64,000 bases of DNA. It comes from an uncultured Chloroflexota bacterium. GTDB taxonomy: Bacteria; Chloroflexota; Anaerolineae; Aggregatilineales; Phototrophicaceae. Positions 25,456 through 34,463 of this stretch are shown piece after piece (position 1 is the stretch's first letter; every line of letters begins with the position of its first letter). The stretch lies in assembly GCA_937974245.1 (NCBI GenBank), contig CALJKV010000108.1, positions 10,293-74,292 of the forward strand. The letters are read 5' to 3'. Both the position numbers and the translations under genes were made by a program. The notes beneath the pieces were generated by a model. The model searched no databases. It was not told the origin of the DNA and saw only the letters and a list, made by a program, of their open reading frames with translations.

Positions 25456-26466
25456 TCAGTTTGAACGGTTGATCTGCACACCTTGAATCAGCACAGCGAT
25501 AACGATGATGATGCCTTGCAGAATTTGCTGTGGGTAGCTCGGAACGTTCAGCAGGTTCATGATGTTGCCGATCATGCCGAGAATAAACACGCCTAATAGC
25601 GTATTGATCGCACTGCCGCGCCCGCCGTTCAAACTCGCGCCGCCGATCACAACCGCCGCAATCGCATCGAGTTCCATTCCAGACGCCACAATCGGCGATC
25701 CCACACCAGTACGCGACGTACTGATAATTCCACCGAGCATACACAGAAAACCGGTGATGGCATACACAGCGAATTTGTAGTAGCCGACGCGAATACCAGC
25801 CAATCGCACCGCGCTTTCGTTGCTGCCGATTGCCGTGATGATGCGCCCAAACGCTGTGAAGCGCAGTACCAGCAGTATAATGAGGAAAACCGCAAACATC
25901 AGCAACACGGGGTACGGAATGCCCAACCAGTTGCCCGTCCCAAAATCGAACAGTATTTGATCGTTCGCAGTGATCGGAGCGCCCTTTGACACAACGAACG
26001 AGAGTCCGCGCGCGACAGTCATCATAGCGAGCGTCGCCACGAATGGAGCCATTTTCCAGACAGAAACGAGCAGCCCCGATGCGCTTCCCAACAGAATGCC
26101 AGCGCCGAAAGTCAGGAGAAGGGCGAACAACAAATTCGTATCTTGTAGGAAGAAGGCAATTAAGACACTTCCCAACGCCGCCAGCGAACCGACGGAAAGA
26201 TCGATTCCGCCCGTCAAGATGATCATCAACATACCCATACAGACGATACTCAACCCGGAAAGCTGGCGCAGCAGGTTAAGAATGTTACGTTGCGTCAGGA
26301 ATACATCTGACAGCGCCGTCGAAACTACCACCATCACAATGAAAACGACGATAGTATTATACCGTAGGAGAAACCCGAAAATTCGCTTGAGGTATCTTTT
26401 TAATGACCCCGACTCTTCGCGCCGCTCGTTATCCGCCAAAGTCGCTGTTCTTGCCTCGCTCAACAT
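25456..26466 (-). CDS. CUT2 sugar ABC transporter permease
   Basis: The 336-residue RbsC-type channel has about 9-10 hydrophobic segments: NILNLLRQLSGLS, GGIDLSVGSLAALG, MAPFVATLAMMTVARG, AVRLAGIRVGYYK, VVIGGASLNGGRGS and NIMNLLNVPSY. The basic N-terminal extension is cytoplasmic. It is the last gene of an SBP-ATPase-permease operon facing the catabolic operon, and so likely brings in the substrate used by the enzymes at 16.2-25.4 kb. Confidence 0.9.
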   Translation of the reverse strand: MLSEARTATLADNERREESGSLKRYLKRIFGFLLRYNTIVVFIVMVVVSTALSDVFLTQRNILNLLRQLSGLSIVCMGMLMIILTGGIDLSVGSLAALGSVLIAFFLQDTNLLFALLLTFGAGILLGSASGLLVSVWKMAPFVATLAMMTVARGLSFVVSKGAPITANDQILFDFGTGNWLGIPYPVLLMFAVFLIILLVLRFTAFGRIITAIGSNESAVRLAGIRVGYYKFAVYAITGFLCMLGGIISTSRTGVGSPIVASGMELDAIAAVVIGGASLNGGRGSAINTLLGVFILGMIGNIMNLLNVPSYPQQILQGIIIVIAVLIQGVQINRSN

Positions 26467-26515
26467 AACCTCCCTAACATGGCAATTAATTTCCCGGTGT
26501 GATATAGATTGCGGC

Positions 26516-28036
26516 TTAAGCTGGTTCCGGCGTAGGATTGTCTACATGACTGATGGACAACCGCAGAACATTTTCTTCGGTGATCTCATCCCCTTCCAGA
26601 AAACCGGTCACGTGCCCACGACTCATCACCATCACCCGATCTGCCATGCCGATTACTTCCATCATTTCCGATGAGATCATGATTATGGCAATGCCCTGTG
26701 CCGCCAGTGCATTGATTGCATTATAAATTTCGACTTTCGCGCCGACGTCAACACCTCGCGTTGGTTCGTCCAGAATCAATACGTCGCACTCGCGCGAAAG
26801 CCATTTTGCCAGCGCGACTTTCTGCTGATTACCACCGCTCAAATCCGCGACTTCGGCATCCATACCATTGGTCTTGATACTCAACTTGGTGATCAGATCA
26901 CCCACAATTGCCCGTTCGCGCCTGGCACGAAAAATCCCCAGAAAACGGGTGACTTTTTGCAAACTGGGCAGCGTCACGTTAGCTCTCACGGTCATCGGCA
27001 GGATGACGCCCTGCTGTTTGCGATCTTCTGGCACAAGTCCGATGCCTGCTTTCACCATCTTTCCAACCGACGTCGCTTTGATTGGCTTGGCGTGCAGCGT
27101 AATCTTTCCACTAAAGGCGCGGTCAGCCCCGAAAATCGCACGCGCGACATCAGTTCGTCCGCTTCCGACCAACCCGGCAATACCCAGCACCTCGCCCTTG
27201 CGGACAGAGAATGACACATCAGTCACATTATTGAGTCCCGACAAGCCGCTAACGGAGAGGACTTCTTCACCCATTGTGACGTCGCGTGGTGGATACATCG
27301 CCGACAGTTTGCGCCCGATCATCATCTGAATGATGTCATCTTTGTTCACATCTTTGGTCAATACTGTGCCGACTACTTCCCCATCTTTTAGGACAGTGAT
27401 CCGGTCGGAGATCGCCAGAACTTCTTCCAGTCGGTGCGTGATATGGATGAAACTGATTCCCTGCTCTTTCAGGCGGCGCATAACACTAAATAAGCGTTCA
27501 CTCTCTTTAGGTGCAAGAACTGCTGTTGGTTCATCCAAAACAAGAACTTTTACATTTTTAGAGAATTCTTTGGTGATCTCCACCATTTGCTGGTAGGCAA
27601 CACTTAAATCGCGCACGCGGACACGCGGATCGATCTGAAAGCCGACACTTTCGATCAGTGTCGCCGATTTCTTGTACAGAGCGCCCCAGTTGATGACCCC
27701 TCCAGTGCCAGCCAGTTTACTGATGAACAGGTTCTCCGCGACGCTGAGATCACCTGCCAGCGAGAACTCTTGATAAATGATGCCGATACCGCGTTCGCGT
27801 CCTTCATGGGGATTGCGGATTTCCACATGCTGCCCATCAATGCGAATTTCGCCGGAATCACGCTGGTATGCGCCTGAAAGTATTTTCATGAGTGTCGATT
27901 TCCCAGCGCCGTTTTCGCCTACCAGGGCATGGATCTCACCCGGCAGAACGCTGAAAGTCACATTTCGCAGTGCATGAACACCACGAAACGACTTACTGAT
28001 ATTGATGAGTTCGACACGATAGGGGTTTTCAGTCAT
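26516..28036 (-). CDS. CUT2 sugar ABC transporter ATP-binding protein
   Basis: A 506-residue double ABC protein. Walker A GENGAGKST lies near 38-46, with DEPTAVLAPKESER as Walker B of the first half. The second half has the degenerate GLVGSGRTD, LSGGNQQK and DEPTRGVDVGAK. It is related to, but clearly different from, the ATPase at 9756-11282. It sits 49 nt upstream of the permease gene on the same strand. A hairpin at 28137-28180 separates it from the binding-protein gene, as in the first operon. Confidence 0.92.
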   Translation of the reverse strand: MTENPYRVELINISKSFRGVHALRNVTFSVLPGEIHALVGENGAGKSTLMKILSGAYQRDSGEIRIDGQHVEIRNPHEGRERGIGIIYQEFSLAGDLSVAENLFISKLAGTGGVINWGALYKKSATLIESVGFQIDPRVRVRDLSVAYQQMVEITKEFSKNVKVLVLDEPTAVLAPKESERLFSVMRRLKEQGISFIHITHRLEEVLAISDRITVLKDGEVVGTVLTKDVNKDDIIQMMIGRKLSAMYPPRDVTMGEEVLSVSGLSGLNNVTDVSFSVRKGEVLGIAGLVGSGRTDVARAIFGADRAFSGKITLHAKPIKATSVGKMVKAGIGLVPEDRKQQGVILPMTVRANVTLPSLQKVTRFLGIFRARRERAIVGDLITKLSIKTNGMDAEVADLSGGNQQKVALAKWLSRECDVLILDEPTRGVDVGAKVEIYNAINALAAQGIAIIMISSEMMEVIGMADRVMVMSRGHVTGFLEGDEITEENVLRLSISHVDNPTPEPA

Positions 28037-28136
28037 ATTCCTTACCCACTCCCCAGGTTAGCTATCTTTAACTGTCCTGCTAGTATAAATCAAGGTGCAG
28101 CACAACGCGCAAATGGCTGATCCGGTATGTAATACA

Positions 28137-28180
28137 TCAGGGTTTCCGAGCTGTCAACCACTTTTGCCCGGAAACCCTGA
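28137..28180 (-). promoter_or_regulatory. Intercistronic hairpin between SBP and ATPase genes
   Basis: TCAGGGTTTCCG and CGGAAACCCTGA form a perfect 12-bp stem with a 20-nt loop. It lies in the 201-nt gap after the binding-protein stop, with no T-run in the direction of transcription. It is probably an mRNA-end stabiliser or partial attenuator that raises binding protein over ATPase. Confidence 0.6.
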
Positions 28181-28237
28181 CTTCATGTTACTACAGAACT
28201 CGTTGTACCGGATTACTTGGACCGTGTAGGATACGGT

Positions 28238-29233
28238 TTAGAAAATCGCGTCCGGATTATAGAACTGCTCTACGTTTTCCTGAGTGATGGCGACCGGGGG
28301 TGTATAGGTGACACGCTGGAAATCGCGCCGGCCATTCAGGTATTCGACAACCAGATCAACTGCGGTACTGGCGACGAGGGCCGGATCATTCAGACCGGTC
28401 GCGCCGTAAGAACCCTGGGCGATCAGCTCGAGAGCTTCCTTCTGCCCATCTGCCGCCGCCAGAACAAGAATCTGATCGGTCAAACCAGCATCGGCGATTG
28501 CACGTATCGCGCCGAGGCACATGCTGTCATTTTCGCAAAGCACGACGTTGATATCGCTGAATGCGGTGAGGATATCTTCCATAGCATTCAGGCCACCTTC
28601 GGTTGCCCATTCGCCCCAGCCCTGTGCAACAATCTGGAGATTGAGAGAGTTGTTGGCACGCAGGCTGCCTTCGGCGTAACCACGCAGAACACCTTCGCGG
28701 CGATCTTCACCGACCGGGTTGCCGGGTGAACCGCTGAGCAGCGCCATACGAATCGGGGTGCTGCCCATGCGCTGGGCCAGCCATTCACCGACGGCGATGC
28801 CGTTTTGAGTGTTGTTCGACTGAACGGTTGTCACAAAATCGGCGGAGGCATCAATTGAGCTATCGATGATGAAGACGGGGATACCGGCTTCGGTTGCCAT
28901 ACGGGTCGCCGGAACTGCCCCTAGCGGATCCTTCGGGTTCAGGATCAGCACATCAATGCCACGAGCAATCAGGTCTTCGACGTCAGAGAGCTGCTTGTTC
29001 AGGTCATTGCCCGCTTCCACAGAGATCAGGTTCATGCCGTATTCCTGCGCGGCAGCTTCAACAGAGGCGGCTTGCGCGGCAAAGTACGGAGCACCCAGAG
29101 TATACATCGACAGACCGATGGTGATCTGCGACAGATCAACATCTTGAGCGAGGACGGGCGCAGGCCCAATCGCGATACCGGCGATCAGTAGTAGCGACAG
29201 GGCAAAGACGGTGAAACGCATGATATTCTTCAT
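28238..29233 (-). CDS. CUT2 sugar ABC transporter substrate-binding protein
   Basis: The 331-residue product has a signal peptide (MKNIMRF, a hydrophobic core, cleavage near VLAQ at about 29) and one type 1 periplasmic-binding fold: ITIGLSMYTLGAPYF, DVLILNPKDPLGA, VFIIDSSIDA, LLSGSPGNPVGEDRREG and VLCENDSMCLGA. The ATG at 29233 is chosen because GGAG lies 6 nt upstream of it; earlier ATGs have no such site. It has one domain, unlike the tandem protein at 11517-13226, and its ligand is unknown. It is the first gene of its transporter operon. Confidence 0.9.
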   Translation of the reverse strand: MKNIMRFTVFALSLLLIAGIAIGPAPVLAQDVDLSQITIGLSMYTLGAPYFAAQAASVEAAAQEYGMNLISVEAGNDLNKQLSDVEDLIARGIDVLILNPKDPLGAVPATRMATEAGIPVFIIDSSIDASADFVTTVQSNNTQNGIAVGEWLAQRMGSTPIRMALLSGSPGNPVGEDRREGVLRGYAEGSLRANNSLNLQIVAQGWGEWATEGGLNAMEDILTAFSDINVVLCENDSMCLGAIRAIADAGLTDQILVLAAADGQKEALELIAQGSYGATGLNDPALVASTAVDLVVEYLNGRRDFQRVTYTPPVAITQENVEQFYNPDAIF

Positions 29234-29252
29234 TATTTTCTCCATACAAGAC

Positions 29253-29281
29253 AATGTAAACGCGTAAAAAATTAGACACAA
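29253..29281 (-). promoter_or_regulatory. Possible promoter of second transporter operon
   Basis: On the minus strand TTGTGT, a 17-bp spacer, then TACATT. It would leave a leader of only about 13 nt before the ATG at 29233, so a promoter further upstream is also possible. Confidence 0.3.
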
Positions 29282-29832
29282 GGTAGGTGGGCGTTAGTTC
29301 ATTGACACTCCTCAATCTCAGAGATCAGCTGGCGCGTGATTGGTAGATGGTGTGAACAACCAAAAACATATGAACACTTTCGCCATCACCCAATGCAACA
29401 AGTGACACGTTGAGGATGCGGTGTTTTTAGGTGATGAGGTTGCGATAGTACAGAATTTTGCTGTACGCCAACTCACTCATCTCCCCCAAAAAACCCATAT
29501 CAACGGCACAACCTGTAATTACATGCTTATATTATATCAAGTTTCGAGCCGAGTCAAATTGAATTTTCCCAATTGGGGAAATCCGCATATCAGACTGCGC
29601 CCTTGAGTTAATAACTATTGTGTTTGGCGTGTCATCGTCGCCCACGATAAATACAGACTTCGGTGCCTTTACCCCATGAAGAAGCGCCTTGTGTAAATAT
29701 CCGACGCAGATATAAAATGAATCCAATCACTCAAAAATGCCCAATTCTTGTCTCCGAGTGATCGTCGTTGAAGTTTCAACATCTTCAAGTGCATAAACAA
29801 AGGTAGATTAGCCGCGTTCAGGAGCCCATTGT
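29282..29832. other. Intergenic region with small palindromes
   Basis: No convincing gene is present between the divergent binding-protein and SH3b genes. Two small inverted repeats were seen: GTACAG...CTGTAC at 29448-29466, and ATTTTCCCAA/TTGGGGAAAT near 29563-29582 (one mismatch). Either could be an operator. No match to the 18-bp box of the catabolic promoters was found. Confidence 0.4.
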
Positions 29833-31146
29833 ATGAAATTCCCAGGTCATATGCTTTTAGCTGTGGTTCTGTTTCTGCTATGTTTTTCAACCGTTCTCGC
29901 GCAGGATAATACCTGCACCGAGGTTGTCCAGCAGGCGATCAACCTGGTTGGCGATACCTGCGGATCTACCGGGCGCAACCAGGCGTGTTATGGTAATTTC
30001 TCACTGGAAGCAACAGCCCGCTCTGGTATAGAGGATTTCACCTTCCAACAGGCAGGAGATGTAGTCAATATCGCCGATGTCGAAACCATCCGACTTCAGC
30101 AACTCGACCCGGCGGAAAGTACCTGGGGTATCGCCTTGCTCAAACTTCAAGCGAATCTGCCTGATACCATGCCGGGGCAAAATGTGACCGTTTTGCTGTT
30201 TGGGGATGTCGAAGTGCAAAACGCCGTCGAGGCCGGGCCGCAGTTGGTGACGATGGAGGCGGTGTCAACCGGCAACATCAATATTCGCAGTGGGCCATCC
30301 ACCAATTACGGCGTGATTGGCTCTCTCAGCAACGGGGAAACACTGATTGCCAACGGACGCAATGCGGATGCTTCATGGCTGCGCATTGTGATCCCAGGCA
30401 GTAATTCCCTGGGTTGGGTCTTTTCCGAACTCCTGACTCCCACTGGGGATGCCGGAACACTTCTTGAAGTTGATCCGGCAGACGCGGAAGTGCCGTTTAC
30501 GCCGATGCAGGCTTTTTACTTCCGTTCTGGTACAGGTGGCTCAGACTGCGCCGAAGCGCCTGGAAACGGCATCCTGATTCAAACTCCAGAGGGCGTGGGA
30601 GAGATCAATGTTAGGGTCAATGACGTGGACATTCAGCTTGGGTCAACCGCCTTCTTACAGGCGCAACCGGGCGACGAAATGACTGTCAGCGTTGTCGAAG
30701 GGCAGGGGAAAGTGACGGCTGAAGGGACGACTGTTGTCGTTCCCGCCGGCGCACAGGTCGCTATTCCAGTCGATGAAAACCTGAATGCTGCCGGTACGCC
30801 GGGCGAAGTCCTACCGTATGCTCCCGATGATGTCCAGTCGCTACCTGTGCAACTGCTTCCTGAGGCTATTTCGATTGCCGAGCCAGCATCCGAAGACATA
30901 CTGGCTAACGCCGCACAGCCTTTGCAGCCCGTCGGGGCCAATCTTGGCTTGCCGGGCGTGAATATGTCCGGCCTATCGGGGATGGAGCTTGGTTATTTCT
31001 GCTCGCTCATGGATCAGTCGTTTGCTCAGGCAGGCATGACCCGTGATGAATATCTGGTGATGCTCGGTCAGATAAAAGCCTACGCGCCTGCTGACTCGGT
31101 GGCTGATATTGAGGTATTCGAGCAGATGTTACGCTCGTGTCCTTAG
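29833..31146 (+). CDS. Exported SH3b / FecR-like domain protein
   Basis: A 437-residue protein with a signal peptide (cleavage near VLAQ, residue 24). It has a cysteine-bearing N-terminal domain (TCGSTGRNQACYG), then a bacterial SH3 domain at about 138-200 (INIRSGPSTNYGVIG, GWV). A FecR-like beta domain lies at about 250-325 (LGSTAFLQA, VVVPAGAQVAIPV), followed by a helical tail. SH3b domains usually bind peptide or glycan chains of the wall, and FecR-like folds often sense or bind ligands, so an envelope role is inferred. The same domain order recurs in the product of 49004-50644. A clear terminator follows. Confidence 0.7.
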   Translation: MKFPGHMLLAVVLFLLCFSTVLAQDNTCTEVVQQAINLVGDTCGSTGRNQACYGNFSLEATARSGIEDFTFQQAGDVVNIADVETIRLQQLDPAESTWGIALLKLQANLPDTMPGQNVTVLLFGDVEVQNAVEAGPQLVTMEAVSTGNINIRSGPSTNYGVIGSLSNGETLIANGRNADASWLRIVIPGSNSLGWVFSELLTPTGDAGTLLEVDPADAEVPFTPMQAFYFRSGTGGSDCAEAPGNGILIQTPEGVGEINVRVNDVDIQLGSTAFLQAQPGDEMTVSVVEGQGKVTAEGTTVVVPAGAQVAIPVDENLNAAGTPGEVLPYAPDDVQSLPVQLLPEAISIAEPASEDILANAAQPLQPVGANLGLPGVNMSGLSGMELGYFCSLMDQSFAQAGMTRDEYLVMLGQIKAYAPADSVADIEVFEQMLRSCP

Positions 31147-31167
31147 ACAGTTAAACAGTGATTTGAA

Positions 31168-31198
31168 ACGGGCGGCACGGCGTGGTCGCCCGTTTTTT
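31168..31198 (+). terminator. Rho-independent terminator
   Basis: ACGGGCG pairs with CGCCCGT around a 12-nt loop and is followed by TTTTTT, 22 nt after the stop of the SH3b/FecR-like gene. Confidence 0.8.
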
Positions 31199-31206
31199 CT
31201 TCGCGT

Positions 31207-32157
31207 CTACCGTGCTGCAATGAACTGCGCCACGCCCTCGGCGCTATTGAGCGGAATCCGTTTGGTATCGCGGTTAATACGCTTAATCAGGCCGCACAAT
31301 ACATCGCCCGGCCCCAACTCAACAAACGTTTCAACACCTGCCGCGCTCATCGCCTGTACTGATTCCGTCCAGCGCACGGACTGGGTAAGCTGCCTATCGA
31401 GCTCATCGCGGATTGCATCCACATTTTCCAGCGGGGCAGCAGTCACGTTCCCGTAAGTCGTCACCTGCGGCGTGTGAAACGGTGTGTTCGCCAGGGTTTG
31501 CCGGAACTCGACAGCCGCCGGCTCCATCAATGGTGAATGGGCAGCGATGCTCACCGCCAGCTTGACGACCTTCCGCGCCCCGGCTTCCTGCGCCAGCGCC
31601 ATGCCGGCCTCAATTGTCTCATCGTCTCCGGAAATCACGGTCTGCCCTGGGCAGTTATCGTTTGCCAGCACCAGAGTACCGCCGGTCTGCTGGCGAGCGC
31701 GGGCGCATAACTCACGCACCGCATCGGCATCCAGCCCCAGCGGCGTCGCCATCGCGCCAGGGGTTTTTATCCCGGCTTCCTTCATCAGACGGCCACGTTC
31801 CCGCACCAGCCGCAGACCATCGGGGAATGAGAGCGCCCCCGCTGCCGCCAGCGCCGTGAATTCACCCAGGCTGTGTCCGGCCATGAATGCCGGAGCAGCG
31901 CCAGGTAATTCGGTTTGCAGCACGCGCAGAATCGCCATGCCGCTGGTATACAGCGCCGGTTGGGTGTTGATCGTGTCGTTCAGGTCGTCTACCGGGCCGT
32001 TCCAGCACAGGTTGGAAAGCCCAAAACCCAGGATTGAGTCGGCTTCCTCGAAGGTTTGCCGGGCGATGGGGTAAACTTCCGCCAGGTCTTTGCCCATGCC
32101 CACTATTTGCGACCCCTGGCCGGGGAATACAAAAGCGATTTTGTTCCAATCCGTCAT
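31207..32157 (-). CDS. fabD: Malonyl-CoA:ACP transacylase
   Basis: The 316-residue protein transfers malonyl from CoA to acyl carrier protein for fatty-acid synthesis. The motifs are complete: FPGQGSQ (11-17), GHSLGE with nucleophile Ser96, Arg121 (RERGRLM) and His207 (IAAHSPLM), and a C-terminal ELGPGDVLCGLIKR. The ATG at 32157 is used because GAGGAAA lies just upstream; a GTG five codons earlier overlaps that site. Other fab genes are not adjacent, which is unusual. Instead an ABC exporter gene lies upstream on the same strand, separated by a 138-nt palindrome-containing gap. Confidence 0.93.
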   Translation of the reverse strand: MTDWNKIAFVFPGQGSQIVGMGKDLAEVYPIARQTFEEADSILGFGLSNLCWNGPVDDLNDTINTQPALYTSGMAILRVLQTELPGAAPAFMAGHSLGEFTALAAAGALSFPDGLRLVRERGRLMKEAGIKTPGAMATPLGLDADAVRELCARARQQTGGTLVLANDNCPGQTVISGDDETIEAGMALAQEAGARKVVKLAVSIAAHSPLMEPAAVEFRQTLANTPFHTPQVTTYGNVTAAPLENVDAIRDELDRQLTQSVRWTESVQAMSAAGVETFVELGPGDVLCGLIKRINRDTKRIPLNSAEGVAQFIAAR

Positions 32158-32198
32158 GGTGTTTTTCCTCACTGAAAGGTGTTTTCAAAAAACAGAAC

Positions 32199-32269
32199 TT
32201 ACGCAGTTCGCGCCATTTTGTGTGTAGGAGCATGATGCATCATACCCCTACCCCCGGTCAACTGCGTAA
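32199..32269. repeat. Inverted repeat between exporter and fabD
   Basis: TTACGCAGTT (32199-32208) and AACTGCGTAA (32260-32269) are perfect 10-bp arms. Inside lies the self-complementary ATGATGCATCAT. The whole could fold as a hairpin or be a small palindromic insertion. Confidence 0.5.
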
Positions 32270-32295
32270 ATCTGCCTCAGCCTTACAGGGAAATC

Positions 32296-34233
32296 CTACA
32301 CCATCTCGCGTTCGCGGCTGAACTGTGTTTCGTAGAGTTGGGCGTACAGGCCGCCCTCCGCCAACAGGTCGTGATGTGTGCCGCGCTCGACCACCCGCCC
32401 GCGATCCATCACCAGGATAACATCCGCCGCCAGAATCGTGCTGAGGCGATGGGCGATCACAATACTGGTACGTCCCTGCATAACCGTCTTGAGGGCGTCC
32501 TGAATCAGTGCCTCCGATTGGCTGTCGAGGTGGCTGGTGGCTTCGTCGAGTACGAGGATACGCGGATTCTTGAGGATGACCCGTGCCAGCGCCAACCGCT
32601 GCTTTTCACCGCCGCTCAAGCGGTAGCCGCGCTCCCCAACAATGGTATCGTAGCCATCCGGCAGTTCCATAATAAAGTCATGGATGTTGGCCGCCCGGCT
32701 CGCCGCCACCAGTTCCGTGTCAGTGGCATCCAACCGCGCATACAGCAGGTTGGTGCGAATTGTGTCATGGAAAAGATAGGTTTCCTGCGTCACCATGCCG
32801 ATCTGCTCCGCCAGCGATTCGAGCTTCACGTCGCGCAGGTCGTGACCGTCCAGCAGGATGCGCCCGCCAGTTGGGTCGTACAGCCGGGGAATCAGGTAGG
32901 TCATGGTCGTCTTGCCCACCCCACTGGGGCCGACCAGCGCCGCTAACTGCCCTGGCTGGATGCTGAACGATACATCTTGCAGCGCGTCTTCCCGCGCCTG
33001 GCTGGTGGGTGGATGCGCCGCGCCGGACTTACCCGCCATCGCGCTATCGCCGGAAAGCACCGCCCGCACATTGTCCATGCGTCCTATCCGCTCGACATCC
33101 GATAGCAGCCCCTCAGCTTTCACCTCGTACTTGAAGGCGACATCCTCGAAAACCAGTTCGCCGCGCACATCGTCCAGTGCCAGTGCGTCAGGCTTGTCAC
33201 TGATTTCCAGCGGCAGGTCAATCACCTCGAACACGCGCTCAAAGCTGACCATTGAAGTCGCAAAATCCACCGGCGCATTCGTCAGCGATTGCAGCGGGCC
33301 GTAAAGCTGTGTCAGGTATGAACCGAAGGCGACAATCGTCCCGACGGTGAACACACCGTCCAGCACCAGATGGCCGCCCACCCAGTAGACCAGCGCCGTT
33401 CCAATCACGCTGACCATGCTAATCAACACGAAAAACCGGCTGCCCCACACAGCCTGCAAGATGCCGGTATCGCGTACCTGTGCCGCCCGGTTATCGAAGC
33501 GCTGCACCTCGTTGGGAATACGCCCGAACAGCTTGACGAGCAGCGCCCCGCTGATATTGAGCGTCTCGTTCATCATGGCGTTCATCTGCGCGTTGTATTC
33601 CATCTGCTGACGAGCGATATCGCGCAGCCGTCCGCCCAACCGTCGCGCCACCAGGATGAAAAACGGTAATACCAGCACGCCCAGCACCGTCAGCCGCCAT
33701 TCGAGCGCCAGCATGACGCCCAGAGTCGCGATGACTGTCACCAGATTGGTGATGATGTCCACAATCGTGCTGCTGATGGCCCGCTGTGCGCCGACGACAT
33801 CGTTATTCAGACGGCTCATGAGTTCACCGGTCTTGGTGTTGGTGAAGAAGCGCAGCGACATGCGCTGTAAATGCTCGAAAAGACTGACGCGCAGGTCATA
33901 AATGACGCCTTCCCCGATACCGGCATTCACCTTGCGCTGGAACACGCGGATCACCCCGCTGATGATGGGGATCGCCACCAGGCCGACGGCCAGCCAGTTC
34001 AGCCGGGCTGCATCACCGTCCGGCAGCGCCGTATCAATCAGGTCACGGAAGATGAGCGGGGTCAGCAGCCCCAGCCCTGCCGTTACCAGGATCATGCCAA
34101 GCAGAATCATAATTTGCAGCCGGTACGGGCGGGCATACGCCAGCACCCGCAGCAGCAGATCACGGGTGACACGCGGCTTCGCTTCTTCACCGTCGTTCCG
34201 CATGTAGACAAACCAACCACCACCATGAAACAT
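32296..34233 (-). CDS. MsbA-type ABC exporter (fused membrane and ATPase domains)
   Basis: A 645-residue half-transporter. About six membrane helices lie within residues 35-330, and the ATPase domain within about 355-640, with GPSGVGKTT (Walker A, near 434), LSGGEKQR (near 537) and ILVLDEATSHLD (near 558). It should work as a homodimer exporting a lipid, peptide or drug. The start at 34233 is preceded by GAGGGG. An unusual insertion of about 46 residues (encoded near 32985-33123) separates the A-loop region (FKYE) from the next strand (ALQDVSF), where related exporters have about 5-10 residues. The substrate cannot be predicted. Confidence 0.9.
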   Translation of the reverse strand: MFHGGGWFVYMRNDGEEAKPRVTRDLLLRVLAYARPYRLQIMILLGMILVTAGLGLLTPLIFRDLIDTALPDGDAARLNWLAVGLVAIPIISGVIRVFQRKVNAGIGEGVIYDLRVSLFEHLQRMSLRFFTNTKTGELMSRLNNDVVGAQRAISSTIVDIITNLVTVIATLGVMLALEWRLTVLGVLVLPFFILVARRLGGRLRDIARQQMEYNAQMNAMMNETLNISGALLVKLFGRIPNEVQRFDNRAAQVRDTGILQAVWGSRFFVLISMVSVIGTALVYWVGGHLVLDGVFTVGTIVAFGSYLTQLYGPLQSLTNAPVDFATSMVSFERVFEVIDLPLEISDKPDALALDDVRGELVFEDVAFKYEVKAEGLLSDVERIGRMDNVRAVLSGDSAMAGKSGAAHPPTSQAREDALQDVSFSIQPGQLAALVGPSGVGKTTMTYLIPRLYDPTGGRILLDGHDLRDVKLESLAEQIGMVTQETYLFHDTIRTNLLYARLDATDTELVAASRAANIHDFIMELPDGYDTIVGERGYRLSGGEKQRLALARVILKNPRILVLDEATSHLDSQSEALIQDALKTVMQGRTSIVIAHRLSTILAADVILVMDRGRVVERGTHHDLLAEGGLYAQLYETQFSREREMV

Positions 34234-34358
34234 ACGACTACCCCTCACATAAATCAGTTATCAGAGTTTTTCATGATTTAGCATACCGAAATCACGCGCG
34301 GAATGGTACTAACCGTGTGGGTAGGGTGGCAGTGCTTTGAGGTAGGAACAGAGGAAAG

Positions 34359-34428
34359 CAGGGACGACCTTCTGCCGTTAAGGAACTAATCGCGGAATAA
34401 ACAGGCAACTACGCCTGGCCGTCCCTAC
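34359..34428. repeat. Intergenic palindrome with AGGGACG/CGTCCCT ends
   Basis: In the gap between the exporter and the 890-residue protein, AGGGACG (34361-34367) and CGTCCCT (34420-34426) face each other. Flanking GTAGGG-type sequence resembles that of the repeats at 57.1 kb. Evidence is weak. Confidence 0.3.
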
Positions 34429-34463
34429 AATAGCTATGAAACCTCCTGTTATTCGGCACTCTC

